Shown: piece by piece, positions 1 to 10,770 of the stretch
How positions within the stretch are numbered: the stretch's first letter is position 1
Layout: every line of letters starts with the position of its first letter
NCBI GenBank assembly: GCA_033297075.1
Contig: MU858088.1
Span: 124,001-188,000, forward strand
DNA length: 64,000 bases
From: Rhypophila decipiens
Lineage: Eukaryota; Ascomycota; Sordariomycetes; Sordariales; Naviculisporaceae
Reading direction: 5' to 3'
Made by a program: the position numbers and the translations under genes
The notes under the pieces: model-generated
The model's database searches: none
What the model saw: only the letters and a program-made list of their open reading frames with translations
Told to the model about the DNA's origin: nothing

Positions 1-376
1 AAAACGGCCCAACAAGGTTTTCCTTCCCCTTATCCTCATCCGATGGCTTATTCGAGAGGCGTGACTTGGCGCACATCAGACGCCAGGGGAATCCACAGAC
101 TGCGATGAGCCCGCATCCTACACCGATGCCCACGCCCACGACGATAATGATGGCGCTGCCGACGCCGACTGCTTCCTGTGTTGTGAAGACGCTCCGCTTT
201 GCTAGCTGAGTTGCGGATCTTGCAAAGAGTTTTAGGCTCTCGGTGGGAAGAGGCGTGGCTTGGACTGGTTGGATCTGGTTCTGTGCGAGGAGGAGGAGCG
301 CCATGCAGAGTAGGATACCGGAGCGTGATAACTTGCTCAGGAGGAGAGTCGAATGTTGGGGCTGATTTGATGGCAT
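1..376 (-). CDS. Small membrane or secreted protein, truncated by the window edge
   Basis: The minus strand is open from an ATG at 374-376 (good context, CAAAATGCC) to the first base of the window without a stop, giving 125 residues of an incomplete protein. It starts with a hydrophobic stretch at about residues 20-35 (ILLCMALLLLA) that reads as a signal peptide or signal anchor. A short polar region follows with basic pairs near AKR, then a Gly/Val/Ile-rich transmembrane helix (about residues 72-95) and a basic tail with Cys and Lys. The layout is a small single-pass membrane protein. I recognise no family and assign no function. The long open frame combined with two well-formed hydrophobic segments is the evidence that it is coding. 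The C-terminus and any intron lie outside the window. Confidence 0.6.
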   Translation of the reverse strand, partial: MPSNQPQHSTLLLSKLSRSGILLCMALLLLAQNQIQPVQATPLPTESLKLFARSATQLAKRSVFTTQEAVGVGSAIIIVVGVGIGVGCGLIAVCGFPWRLMCAKSRLSNKPSDEDKGKENLVGPF

Positions 377-2341
377 TTTGAATTGTCGTTGTGGATCTGA
401 GTCTGGTCTTGTCTTTACTGGCGGGCGTCTGGTGTACGCTCTGCGTTAGGGGACTCGAGAGTCGAGGGACAGTCGGTATGATCTCGTGATCAGGCTTTCT
501 ACCGTATTACTTGGTGTTGTGAATACTCGACTTGGTCCAAACGCTGTAAATGCACCAGACGCCGTGAGTTACAAGTACTCAGATTCCGGGATGAAGGAAG
601 AACAGGGTGGTGGAAGCCAACAGGCGATGACCGTGGTGGCCACGGATTTATCAAGACAGAGCAAAGGATCAATACCTATTTCAGGCACCTATCGGCGTAA
701 AAATGTTCCTATGGTGGTGGCTTGGCGACAGCTTAGATCCGAGTAGACTATGCCACGGCCGAGCGGAGGACGATGATGCTGGAATTGGTGGTATCTTGAG
801 TCGCCCAATTGGCCCGAAGGATTGATGCTTGGATCGTGTGTCTCGGATTCCAGGCAAAGCACTTTTGCGGTAGCTTGGGCCCAGGCAGGGCAGGTACAGT
901 ACCAAAAGATCCACTGCACACCGATGGCACGTAATTCAGGCGGCAGTAATCATAAAGCCTTTCTTTCTGGTCCTGGAATGGAATCCCCGAGCAAAGGGTG
1001 TCAAAACCAGGACAGCAAATAAGTGGTCGCATTGCTTTCATTTTATGACTGACAAGGCAAACACAGGTGCGCCGATTTCTGTCCGATCATGGGTTTGGTT
1101 TTCGTTGCTTTGCATTCCCGGACAAAAGGGCAGTGCAGCAGTCGTGCAACTTCTTCATTTACCCTGCGTTTTGTTATCGTACCAGAGTATGAATTGTCAT
1201 TGACCTTTCCCGAGCGAAAGGAGTTTTTGATTCCACATCCGCTTGATTTGAGAATGCCAAAGGGGACGATGGGAGCTTGATTGCTTCTGCTGACCAGTTT
1301 GGACTTGGGTTTACATCTCTGCCAATGGATCCCCTCCCGGTCTCTTAATGCAACAAAAGTTCAAGCAGAATGGAGTGATCTTGGATGAAAGACTTGTAGT
1401 AGCCATATCTTTGCAGGTGGCAGCTTCAAGTCGTAAAGCATCGCCCCCGACCACTTGACGCCGTGTCACGACATGGAACCGAGAGTTCATTTCGGGGTCT
1501 CGTTTTTGTACAACCACTCAAAACGATAGGCCATGCCAAAAAGAAAAGGATGAGATAATACAAATTCCTACCTATGGAGATGTTAAATCCCTACTATTTA
1601 AATTCTAGCATCCTTCTATCAGATGGATGGTTACTGCTGGGTGAGAGCAAATCACGCTTCACCGTCCAATACAGGACGCTTTTCAAAACTTCATCGGTCC
1701 GAGTCCGAGATGTGACATGGATCCGAGTACTGCCTGTCTGGTAACGGGGTTTCATGCACGGGACACCTCAACATTGAAGTACTGATCTGAGTATGACTGG
1801 TCATCATATCAACATCTAGTGTTAGAGAACGTCTACTAATTACTCTACTCTCATTCTGGTCGCACCATGCTTCACGCTTCCAACATGAGTCCTGGTTATA
1901 AAGAGTCGAAGTACATGTCATTCAGCCAATCAGAGGCCGGAAACGAGCTCTCAAGAAGCCCAAAAGGGTCTGCCTCGGTGTCGTATTGTGGTAACTTTAC
2001 AATACATGATATATAGGCTATCAATACGCCAATACATCATGTCTCATCTGTATTTACAGCGGCTGCTTAGTCACCACTTTTTGTGGCAGCGTATTTTCCC
2101 CGCATTTCAACGACAACCTGTCATATGGAAGGAAGAGCGTTGTTGATATTGTCTAGAACAGCACATAGTGACGTTATTCGCCTGTCGCGGTAATGACACT
2201 GTCTGAATGTTCACAGCGGGAACCCGAGACAAGCCACCGCCTTGCTCGATATATCATTTCGCGTGGAATCTGTGCTGCAGCGGATAAAGCGTTACGCTGT
2301 TACAGCATTAACAACGCCAGTGCAATCTTCCCGTCGTCAAA
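377..2341. other. Intergenic, no supported gene
   Basis: Upstream region of the edge gene and of the downstream methyltransferase. Open frames here are short, lack matching codon pattern and show no recognisable domain. Around 1550-1620 and 1980-2040 the sequence is AT-rich. Nothing else stands out. Confidence 0.5.
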
Positions 2342-3609
2342 ATGGATGACGCCGTTACGCCCGGTAGTGCCATGACCAACAAGGCCGCACCAGTACCCAT
2401 ACTCTTCCTCGATGGCGGCCTCGGCACCTCCCTAGAGGACAAGTACCACATCACCTTCTCAACCGACACCCCGCTGTGGTCCTCCCATCTGCTCTTGTCT
2501 CAATCCGAGTCAGACGGGCTACCAATCCTTCGGAAATGCCAGGCTGACTTCGCCCTCGCAGGGGCAGACATCATCCTGACCGCGACATACCAAGCTTCTC
2601 TCGAAGCCTTCCGAGCCAGCGGGGTGACCTGCCGCCAAGAGGTCGTCTCGAAATACGTCTCTGAGGCGGTCAAAAGTGCCGCTGATGCTGCTTCCATTAC
2701 TGCCGACAGAAGAAATGTCGAGAACAAGGACGGAACGACAGAGAAGGTGCCAGGGGTGAGGAGAGGAGGAGTCGCGCTGGCGATTGGTCCCTACGGCGCG
2801 ACCATGATTCCCTCGGCAGAGTACAGCGGCAAGTACGACGAGCAACACGACCAGGTCGAGACTCTGACAGAGTGGCATTGGGAGAGATTCAACGCGCTCT
2901 TCGCCCCGCTTGAAGACGAGCTGTTGGATCGGCTGGATTACATTGCCTTCGAGACCGTGCCCAGAGTAGACGAGATCCTGGCCGTGCGGAGGGTAATGGA
3001 CAGGGTCAAGATGGCTCTGCCAAACTCGAGACTGGCCAATCTTCCGGTTTGGATATCCTGTCTGTATCCGGGCGAGGGGAACACGCTACCCGATGGGAGC
3101 TCGGTCGACGAGGTTTTCGAGGCACTTCTAGGCAATACGGGAGCAGCTGAGGGAATACGGACGATGCCATGGGGTATTGGGATCAACTGCACCAAAGTCG
3201 CCAAGTTGCCATCGCTGGTGAAGCAGTACGAAGAGGCTGTTCGAGGACGTGTGGAGTCTGGAGATCTCAGCGACTGGCCCAGTTTGGTCGTCTACCCGGA
3301 TGGTACCAATGGGGAGGTGTACAATACCGAGACCAAGAAGTGGGAGGTCCCCGATGGTGCTGATGTGCCCAAGGTAAATGTCATATTGCGCTTTGAGATC
3401 TCGATTGGCATCGTATGCCGAGATGTTCAGGGGTTCTGACTAACAAAATCGCGCCGCAGACGCCCTGGGAGACGCAACTGGCTGCGGTGGTCCGGTCGGC
3501 TGACGGAACGGGGCAGTGGAGATCAATACTTGTTGGTGGCTGTTGCAAGACCACTGACAGGGACATCAAAGAGCTGCGAGCAACGGTACTGGAGAGGTCA
3601 TCTTGTTAG
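2342..3609 (+). CDS. Homocysteine S-methyltransferase
   Basis: Two exons (2342-3373, 3460-3609) encode 393 residues. The 86-bp intron starts GTAAAT, has a CTGACTAAC-type branch point and ends GCAG. The enzyme moves a methyl group (from S-methylmethionine or S-adenosylmethionine in this family) to homocysteine to make methionine, in the cytosol. The barrel start LDGGLGT is at residues 23-29. The zinc-thiolate ligands expected for the family are visible: Cys283 in GINCTK, and the Cys372-Cys373 pair in VGGCCKT, which sits in exon 2. Without splicing the protein would lose the Cys pair, so the intron is well supported. An in-frame ATG at residue 11 is an alternative start. Length matches fungal Mht1/Sam4-type enzymes. 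Methyl-donor preference cannot be told from sequence. Confidence 0.92.
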
Positions 3610-4786
3610 GTAATGTTGATGGCGCCAAGGATCAAAGTACTCTGACGGATGACAATAAGCATCGCCGGAAGTCAAGGCTCCATTTTTGTGATGTTGAGGT
3701 CCAGTTAGGCCTGGGAATGCCCACGAGCGATCCACTTTTGATCATATGCCCACACAAGCTCTTACGTGTTGCGGCTATTCAGGGAACAGCCAAACACAGC
3801 AATATCTCATCGAGATCAGTTGTTCCCAGAATTGGGCTGTCTTTGTGTTGATGAGCCGCCGAGTTCCATGAATATTGGCAGCGGGAAGAGGAAATGTGGC
3901 ATTTCATGATCGCATGTGCAAATATCTGTTTCTACTACACAGTCTGCTCGTCATTGATTGATCCAACGCCCGGCTAGGACAACGCCCCCGGTTGCAATAT
4001 CGGCTATCAACAGAACCCTAAATGGGACCATCGGGCGATGGCCCATTGCAATCTGGGGAAAACTGTATCGTCCCTGTTGAGCTTCGAAGTGGAGGGAATC
4101 GCGTAACGGTTCCTGATCACTCAGCATCTTAGCACCAAACTCAATTGACAGATCTGTGGAGCGCGGGTCAGTTGCCTCACAATATTGGATCCATGGTGCA
4201 GTCTTGCAACTCTATCAAAAGACGCAATGACGCATTCCGACTGGAATGATCTAGATGATATTTCAAAGTGGAAAGCTTGGCGTCCTCAGCTGATGATGTG
4301 GACGAGGAAAAGCAGATGATGGAAGCGCCACACAGCACACACTGCGGCTCGAGACAAGCAGCCGCCGACAACCGTACAACTTAGCATGGGAACATCGCTG
4401 TCGGTCAACAGGTCTCGGCTCACTGGTGGATGCTTATGCCCCCCTCTCATTGCTTACATGCGCCGAACTGGAGATATTGAGAATGGATGCATGGTAAGCC
4501 GGCGGGCCTGAGGCATATCGACGTTAAGATAGGCATCAACAGCCCGGCTGATCGGTAACTGGCACAACTTTAACTGAACTGGAAGTTTGGAACCAGCCCA
4601 TTGCTGGGCACTGCCCACGATACGACTGTGGTTAAAACTCGACACTCTCCCCTCATTCTCCCATCTGAATTCTCCCACTTCTTCACCTTTTTTTTTTTTT
4701 AACCAGCTGCGAACTACATTGGCACATTCTTGTTGCCGGCCGCCAACCCATCAACTTCCGAACACCAGCCTCCCCCCCTCGGCGAC
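3610..4786. other. Intergenic; promoter of the next gene
   Basis: No gene seen. A run of T residues at about 4687-4700 and CT-rich sequence just upstream of 4787 look like the pyrimidine-rich leader typical of filamentous fungal genes. Confidence 0.45.
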
Positions 4787-6730
4787 ATGGCCCGCATCCA
4801 GCTCATCTGGAGCTGGTTGCTCCTGTTCGCCCTCACGGCATGGGCTATCCCAATTGCCCGGCGCGAACCCTACGATGCCCAGCCTCTGCCCCAGCTGCCG
4901 GCAGCCTGGACCCAGGACCTGGTCAACACCCTCGCCCACTCCCCAGAGGAGGCTGAACTTGTGGAGCAACTCGTCACCGTCCTTGCCAACTCGCCGGAAG
5001 AAAGCGCATTCTTGAACGCCCTCTACTCTGCAGACTCTGAGCCGGCCAGAAAACTTGCGAAGCGCATCCAGGGCGGATGGGTTCTGAACAACGGGGTTTG
5101 GTTCTATGATTCCACCATGCCCCCTCAGGTGGGAGAGAGATGGATTGGTGGCCCCTTGTCACTGGAACCGTTCACCTTCAAGGCAAGAATACGTCGCAAC
5201 TTCGATGTTCAAAACATCTGGGAAAAAATCAAAGGGGCTTGGGGGAGCGCCAAGAGTACTGTCAAGAACACTTGGAGCAATTTCAAGGAGGTCGCCATCA
5301 ATATCTTTAACAAACTCAACCCTTTCCGGAAGGGTCCTTTCATTCCATACGGGGCCAACGCGTCATCTGGTACGCTCGAATCTATGGAGCGAAAACTTTA
5401 CGAGCCCGAGCGTGACTTTGCCCCGAGCATGATGTATGGCAGCCCTGATGAATTTTCGCCACACCAACACCTTGCCGCCCAACCAAAGGGAAAGGAGGTC
5501 GATCAGCAGCAGCACGGCGACGATGGGTTTGAACAGCTCGACCCTAATGTTGAGCATATTGAGAAAGTCGAGCGTCTCAAGAGTCCTCCACCCAAGAGCC
5601 ACTCGCCCGAGATCTTCTCCCCTCGTCCGCTGAGGGTTCTCCCACCAATCCCCATGAGCGAGGAGGAAGAACAGGAGTTCCTGAACAGCTACAAGGACAA
5701 GGGCAAAGGCAAGGCCGTCCCCCTAAGCGAGAGTGGCAAAGAATTCGAGCTATTGCGCAACAAAGCCAAACCAGCCAAACCTAAAACCAAGGCCATCCCG
5801 CTCCCTCCCCCTCCCAAGACCCAGAAGGACCTTGAATACGAACGACTGGCCCAGCAAACGAGAGGTCCCTCACCCAAATCACCTGCCTCGCCTGCTTCGG
5901 TATTATCAACCCCGTCCGAGGACGTAGCGAAACCTCTCTATGCCGACAAAGCGGCCACAGCGGCCACCTCGGCCACCTCGGCAATCCCAGTCCCAGTCTC
6001 GCCAACAAGGGCAAAAGTCATCAACGCCCTCAACGAGATCAAGAAGCCGATCAAGGCAATTCTGGGCAAATTAACCTCTCCAGCATCCCCAAAGGTCACA
6101 AACGGACCTACCTCAACAGACGAAAACGTAGGCCGCCCCTTACCCACATACTCTGTTGCTGACGAAAGCCCTCGTAAACTCTATCCTTTTTGGGGCTCTC
6201 CAAAGGAAGAAGAGATTCTTGACCCGGTTGAGCGTGACTTCTTTATTGACCCCAGTAATCCTTTTGGAGTATTTCAGAACCCCGACCCTTTCCTTGCGGA
6301 CCTAGCCAAGGCCGAGAAGCATCCCGAGACTCTGAACAAGTTTGTTGCGGACCTCGAGAATAAAGCCGACAGGTTAGTGGACGAATACAGTACACAACTC
6401 AACAACATGCAGAACAGGGAAGCGGGGTGGGAAACTAAGGGACGAGCGGCCGATGCGTGGGCTAAAGCGTTGTGGCCCGCGGAGAAGGAAAGACTAAAGG
6501 AAGAACGAGCGGAAAGAGAAAGACAAACAGGAATAAAAGAAGAGGGGGAAATACTACCCAATTGGAGCGAGATGAAGGACAAAGCTGCCATCAAGATGGA
6601 CTTTGATCGATACGCGGCCAAGCACTTTCCCATGCCCGGCGCTTGGCCAGAGAGTGAATCGTCCAGTCGCAGCAGCTCTGAGAGTGGAGCATCCAGCTTT
6701 GCTGAGGGCAGTGCATCAACTGCTGTATAA
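4787..6730 (+). CDS. Secreted, low-complexity, cysteine-free protein of unknown function
   Basis: Single exon, 647 residues from the ATG at 4787 (GACATGGCC). An in-frame ATG 57 bases upstream exists, but starting at 4787 puts a clear signal peptide at the N-terminus (hydrophobic WLLLFALTAWA, likely cleavage before or near IPIARR). Dibasic sites follow: RR near residue 25 and KR in KLAKR near residue 90, the latter a plausible Kex2 site. Residues about 45-75 hold two tandem acidic repeats sharing an SPEE core. Residues about 140-180 form an amphipathic Trp/Lys-rich helical segment. The remainder is Pro/Lys/Glu-rich and probably disordered, with a Glu/Lys coiled-coil-like region near 560-590 and a Ser-rich tail. 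I count no cysteine, unusual for a secreted fungal protein of this size. I recognise no domain and do not propose a function. Confidence 0.8.
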   Translation: MARIQLIWSWLLLFALTAWAIPIARREPYDAQPLPQLPAAWTQDLVNTLAHSPEEAELVEQLVTVLANSPEESAFLNALYSADSEPARKLAKRIQGGWVLNNGVWFYDSTMPPQVGERWIGGPLSLEPFTFKARIRRNFDVQNIWEKIKGAWGSAKSTVKNTWSNFKEVAINIFNKLNPFRKGPFIPYGANASSGTLESMERKLYEPERDFAPSMMYGSPDEFSPHQHLAAQPKGKEVDQQQHGDDGFEQLDPNVEHIEKVERLKSPPPKSHSPEIFSPRPLRVLPPIPMSEEEEQEFLNSYKDKGKGKAVPLSESGKEFELLRNKAKPAKPKTKAIPLPPPPKTQKDLEYERLAQQTRGPSPKSPASPASVLSTPSEDVAKPLYADKAATAATSATSAIPVPVSPTRAKVINALNEIKKPIKAILGKLTSPASPKVTNGPTSTDENVGRPLPTYSVADESPRKLYPFWGSPKEEEILDPVERDFFIDPSNPFGVFQNPDPFLADLAKAEKHPETLNKFVADLENKADRLVDEYSTQLNNMQNREAGWETKGRAADAWAKALWPAEKERLKEERAERERQTGIKEEGEILPNWSEMKDKAAIKMDFDRYAAKHFPMPGAWPESESSSRSSSESGASSFAEGSASTAV

Positions 6731-7964
6731 CCGGTAACCGTCCTCTCTTCCCCCAACACTTTTCTCTCCATTCCCTCCGCTGATTATTGCCAGACTCCAA
6801 GATTCGGCACCTCATTCGTTGGCCTGCGTCACCGTCCACTGATGGATGGCGGGAAGACTGGGGGTCTTGGAACTGCTGCTTCTGTGGACACCACCACCAC
6901 GGCCGACATGGACATTGATTAGTGTCCTGATCTGGGAGGAAATCAACAGGTATCAATTGGGTGGCGCTAACTGAATGTACAAACACTGACGGTCATGAGA
7001 TGATAATGAGGAGTTTTAAGGAAGCGGTGTCTATTTCTTTGGGTGGGCTGGTTGGCACAAGCAGGTTTGGCACAAGGATGATGTTATGACTCTGGAACAA
7101 GCCTGGCAAGGGAGCAAGCAACAGAACCCCAGAGGCGGATCACCAGTGTACTTATAAGTTCTTTGTTTTCTTTTCTCGTCTCGGCTGTGGTGGGATTGGT
7201 ACTATTAGGATGGCGTCTTGGTTTGTAAATAAAAGTACCTGACTTCAACTTGTTGACTTTTGGTTCCTGCTTTTCGACTTGTGAATTTTGGTGATTTCTG
7301 GCAGGCCGATTATTTTCACTGTTTTTGCCAGTGAATGCTGTCTCCAAGCCTGAGTGTGAATTCGATAATGTCGTGCGTCTGGACACTGGGTAGGTAATGG
7401 TTACCGTGGTAATTACCCGTTTGGGACGTTTCCAAACAACTCACACATCCAATTTGAATTGTCATTCGAACAGTACAGACACGCATCCATAGCAAGAGTC
7501 CATTGACAACGGACAACAGTCAGCCCGCACATCAATGCACCGTGAAGACTCGAACTGGGCATTTCTTACACACAAAAATAGCCATAGTCATGCAATCGCT
7601 GCATCGAAATTGACAAAGTTCCAACCTGGAAGCAGGAGGATAAAGGGGGACACCTGGCATGCAGCACTTAAAGTGGGTCACCACTTGCCGCCACTTGGCC
7701 ACACAACAAGTCTTGTCTCCATTCCATGTCCATCTGGAATATGATTCCGCCTCTGGGCTCAGTCCAAGTAACTAGTATCAATCTAATCGTCGGCAAGAGT
7801 TCGATAAATCACATGGCTGTGTTGAAGCGACAAGCTCCAGGGTAATTAACCCCCAAAAGCCCACTGCAGCTGCACCACAATGGTCAAGTACCAAAATCGT
7901 CGACAGAAAAGGCCAAAAGTTGCTTCATCAAGTCCATAGCCATGCAGTTGTTGAGCCTCCGTGC
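6731..7964. other. Intergenic between convergent genes
   Basis: Lies between the 3' ends of the secreted-protein gene (+) and the dehydrogenase gene (-), so it should hold two 3' UTRs. No domain-bearing frame is seen. Confidence 0.45.
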
Positions 7965-8835
7965 CTAGACCATATTCCCCCCATTAACCCGCCAAACCTG
8001 GCCACTCACCCACGAACTCTCATCCCCAGACAAAAATGCGACTACACCTGCAATCTCCTCCGGTGTGCCAACTCGACCAAACGGACTCTGGTTCCCAATC
8101 ATGTCCAGCAGCTGCTGTGATTTGCCCTCATAAAACAAGTCTGTACCAACAGGGCCAGGCGCTACACAGTTGACGTTGATCCCCTTGGTCTTGCCCAAGT
8201 CTTTGGCCAACACGCGCGTGAACTGCTCGATTGCTGCCTTGGTTGCCGCGTATAACAGGTAAGGAGGCATTATAGACGTCAGCGTGGTCACGCCTGTTGA
8301 TACAAAGATTACCCTTCCCCCGCGGGGCATATGGGGAACGGATTTCTAACATATATGTTAGCCAGTGCTTGCGCCGGGAAAGAAAAATAGGGGTGGCATG
8401 CATACCTGAACCAAAAACAAAGGCCCCTTGACGTTGAGCTCAAAGATCTTGTCAAAGTTGGCCTCGGTGACGTGTTCCAAGTCTATCATGGACATCATGC
8501 CAGCCACAAACGGAATCCTATTAGCCCGACCATCTTCTTGTTTGCATGCCGTGGGCGAATGACCTACCATTCGGCATAACAACATCAATCTTGCCAAATC
8601 TCTCCACAGCCGTCGAGACGATCTTTTCAACCTCGGAGATCTTGGAGGCGTCTGCTTGGATTGCAACAGCCTTGTCGGCACCGCCCAACTCGGTCACTAG
8701 CTCATAGGCAGCTTGTTTGTCCGAGTTGTAGTTGATTACCACCCTGGCGCCTTCGGCAACAACCTTCTTGACGACTGCCTTGCCGATTCCCTTGCTGCCA
8801 CCGGTGATGATGAAGACTTTGCCTGTTAACGACAT
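7965..8835 (-). CDS. Short-chain dehydrogenase/reductase (SDR), splice acceptor 1 non-canonical
   Basis: Three exons on the minus strand: 8835-8568, 8503-8406 and 8345-7965, giving 248 residues, the classical SDR length. Visible motifs: cofactor loop TGGSKGIG (residues 11-18), acidic region NYNSDKQ after strand 2 (consistent with NADP preference, inferred), PNAG equivalent to the NAG motif, a Ser in STG at 138-139, YAATK (Tyr154, Lys158) and a C-terminal VNGG. It is an NAD(P)H-dependent oxidoreductase of the ketoacyl-reductase-like type; the substrate is unknown. Intron 2 (8405-8346) is a normal GTATGC...TTAG intron. Intron 1 starts GTAGGT at 8567 and has a CTAAT branch point, but restoring the family PNAG motif requires splicing after TTTGTGG, where TTTGTAG would be expected. 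The nearest workable AG acceptor (exon start 8482) keeps frame but deletes seven residues including the AG of PNAG. The gene may therefore be impaired or use a rare GG acceptor. Confidence 0.85.
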
Positions 8836-10770
8836 TTTGTGTTGATGTTCGGCGTCTTCTAGTGTATATGTTGCCTTGTGGTTCGGGACTGGTCTGCGAG
8901 TGAGGGGATGGTAAGGTCAATTCGTAGTGTCTGCTGCCGTTAGTTTGAAGTCAGTTCAAGTCTTCTCGAAAGCAGAGGAATAATTCGACTCACTTTATAC
9001 ATCTTAATGGATATGACGATATGACGACATCTCGGCGTTGCAAATCTCGTATGATTTCCGTATTCGTAGTCTTCGCGAGCGAGGTCGGGATGTTAGTCAG
9101 CGCATGTGGTTAGATCCGGACGCGAATTGGCTGCGAATCTCACGATCTCCGAAAGTTACCCGAAAAGGACGATAAAAACTGGACAGCGCGCAGGTTGTTG
9201 GCAACGATGCGAGCTTTTGATGGGAGAGTCAAAACTGTTGGTACTTATCGCCGAAGGATTTGCACAAAACCTGATTGACGTTCCCACGTCTTTCAGCGGC
9301 GAAAAGCGACACCGTAACTCCATCCTTCGGGATTCACCATAGATGTGTGTCGTAAAAGTAATAACCAGGTTCGGGTTCGCACGTGAATATCGATAGGCCC
9401 ATATCGCCGTGAGGAACATATCGAGACGTTACATACGGTTTTGGTTCTAATTGATATCGCGAGTTGAAAAGTCGTGTGATTCGGTGTCAGCTTCGCGGCT
9501 CGCTTAGCTTCGGACTTTAGAAAGACGGGAGGAGATTGTCAGAAACGCGGGCGAGTCCGAGGCCGACGGCAGTGTGTCACTTGTGTGTCGACCGCCCGTC
9601 AGCCATGTGCCGGGGCGCGACGGAGCGGGAGGGTTAGGGTTGGAGATCATAAATCCAGACTGCACATCTTCGAAATTAGTGTCTCCCAGTTAATGCTTAT
9701 GTTCAGAAACTGTGCTTATGAAAGGCGTCTTCAGTGGCTTAGGTTCCAAGTTACAGGGGCAGCTTCGGCCCGAATGGCTTGCCCAATGATCTCCATTCTT
9801 CGGAGATGTTGTGCAGCTGGTATCCCAGTCTGCCAGTGTCGGGGTCCTGGTACAGTCAGCATGATCAACAACACAACACGTCGAATGTTTATCTCCTTTT
9901 GGGTTTGAAATTCTCAGTCAAAGAAGCAAACCTCACTGCTGATTCTTTTTAAAATTACACTTCAAGTTTAAGCTGTTGCTACAGCCCTCATCGAGCAAGC
10001 AGCCAAGTGACTCAGTAGTTCGAATCAATCGGCCCTTTAGGATGTTATTAACACCCAAAGAGGCATAAAAGCAAAAAACTAACCACCACAAAACAAACCG
10101 CGCCGCTGCTTGGACTCAGTGGCTCAAACAAGGCGTTTTGGGTCCCAGGGTTGAGGCTTTGTGCCTCTAACGCGCGCTAGCGGCGTGAGGGAATGTCGGG
10201 CCGTCCTCCTTTCATGTTACTGAAGGAAACAAACTCTACAATTTTGATTCGTTGATCCTGCAATTTTATTTGTCTTTGTGTGCGTTCTCTCTATGTAATG
10301 GGTGAATGGGATGTTGGGTAATTTTGTTTGTTTTGAGGGGCTGCATGTTAGTGAAGGTGGGTAATGTTGATGCATGAAATACCAATATCAAGTTATTACG
10401 GAGTACCAGTACAAGATTACCAACGAGCCAGCAAGGTACGGTACTAGTTTGTGGCCTGGAAATCACTTGTAGGCGGGATAATGAATGGGGAATTACCGAG
10501 GTCACAGTTGAAATAGGTGAACAAAGTTGAAGTGTACAAGAAATTCATTTTGAGTTTGTATTTTGTAGGTATCATTTCCCCAACTGGGTTGCTCATACAT
10601 CGATCATATATGCCCATTCTCCTTTTACCCCTATCCTCTTGACTATTTCTAGTCGTCATCATTATTCAACCCTGGACCCAGATATATAATAAAAAAATGT
10701 AGAGAGAGTAACTAAACAACGCTAAAGAGGTATCCTGAATGATGCAGAAAAGTGTTTACTCGAGAACTGT
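8836..10770. other. Intergenic: SDR promoter side and 3' side of the transporter
   Basis: No gene seen. 8840-9500 is rich in CpG and short GATATGACGA-like repeats near 9008-9030, in the upstream region of the SDR gene. A GGGTTAGGGTTG motif (under two telomere units) occurs at 9631-9642. The 10260-10770 stretch is AT-rich and should hold the transporter 3' UTR. Confidence 0.45.
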
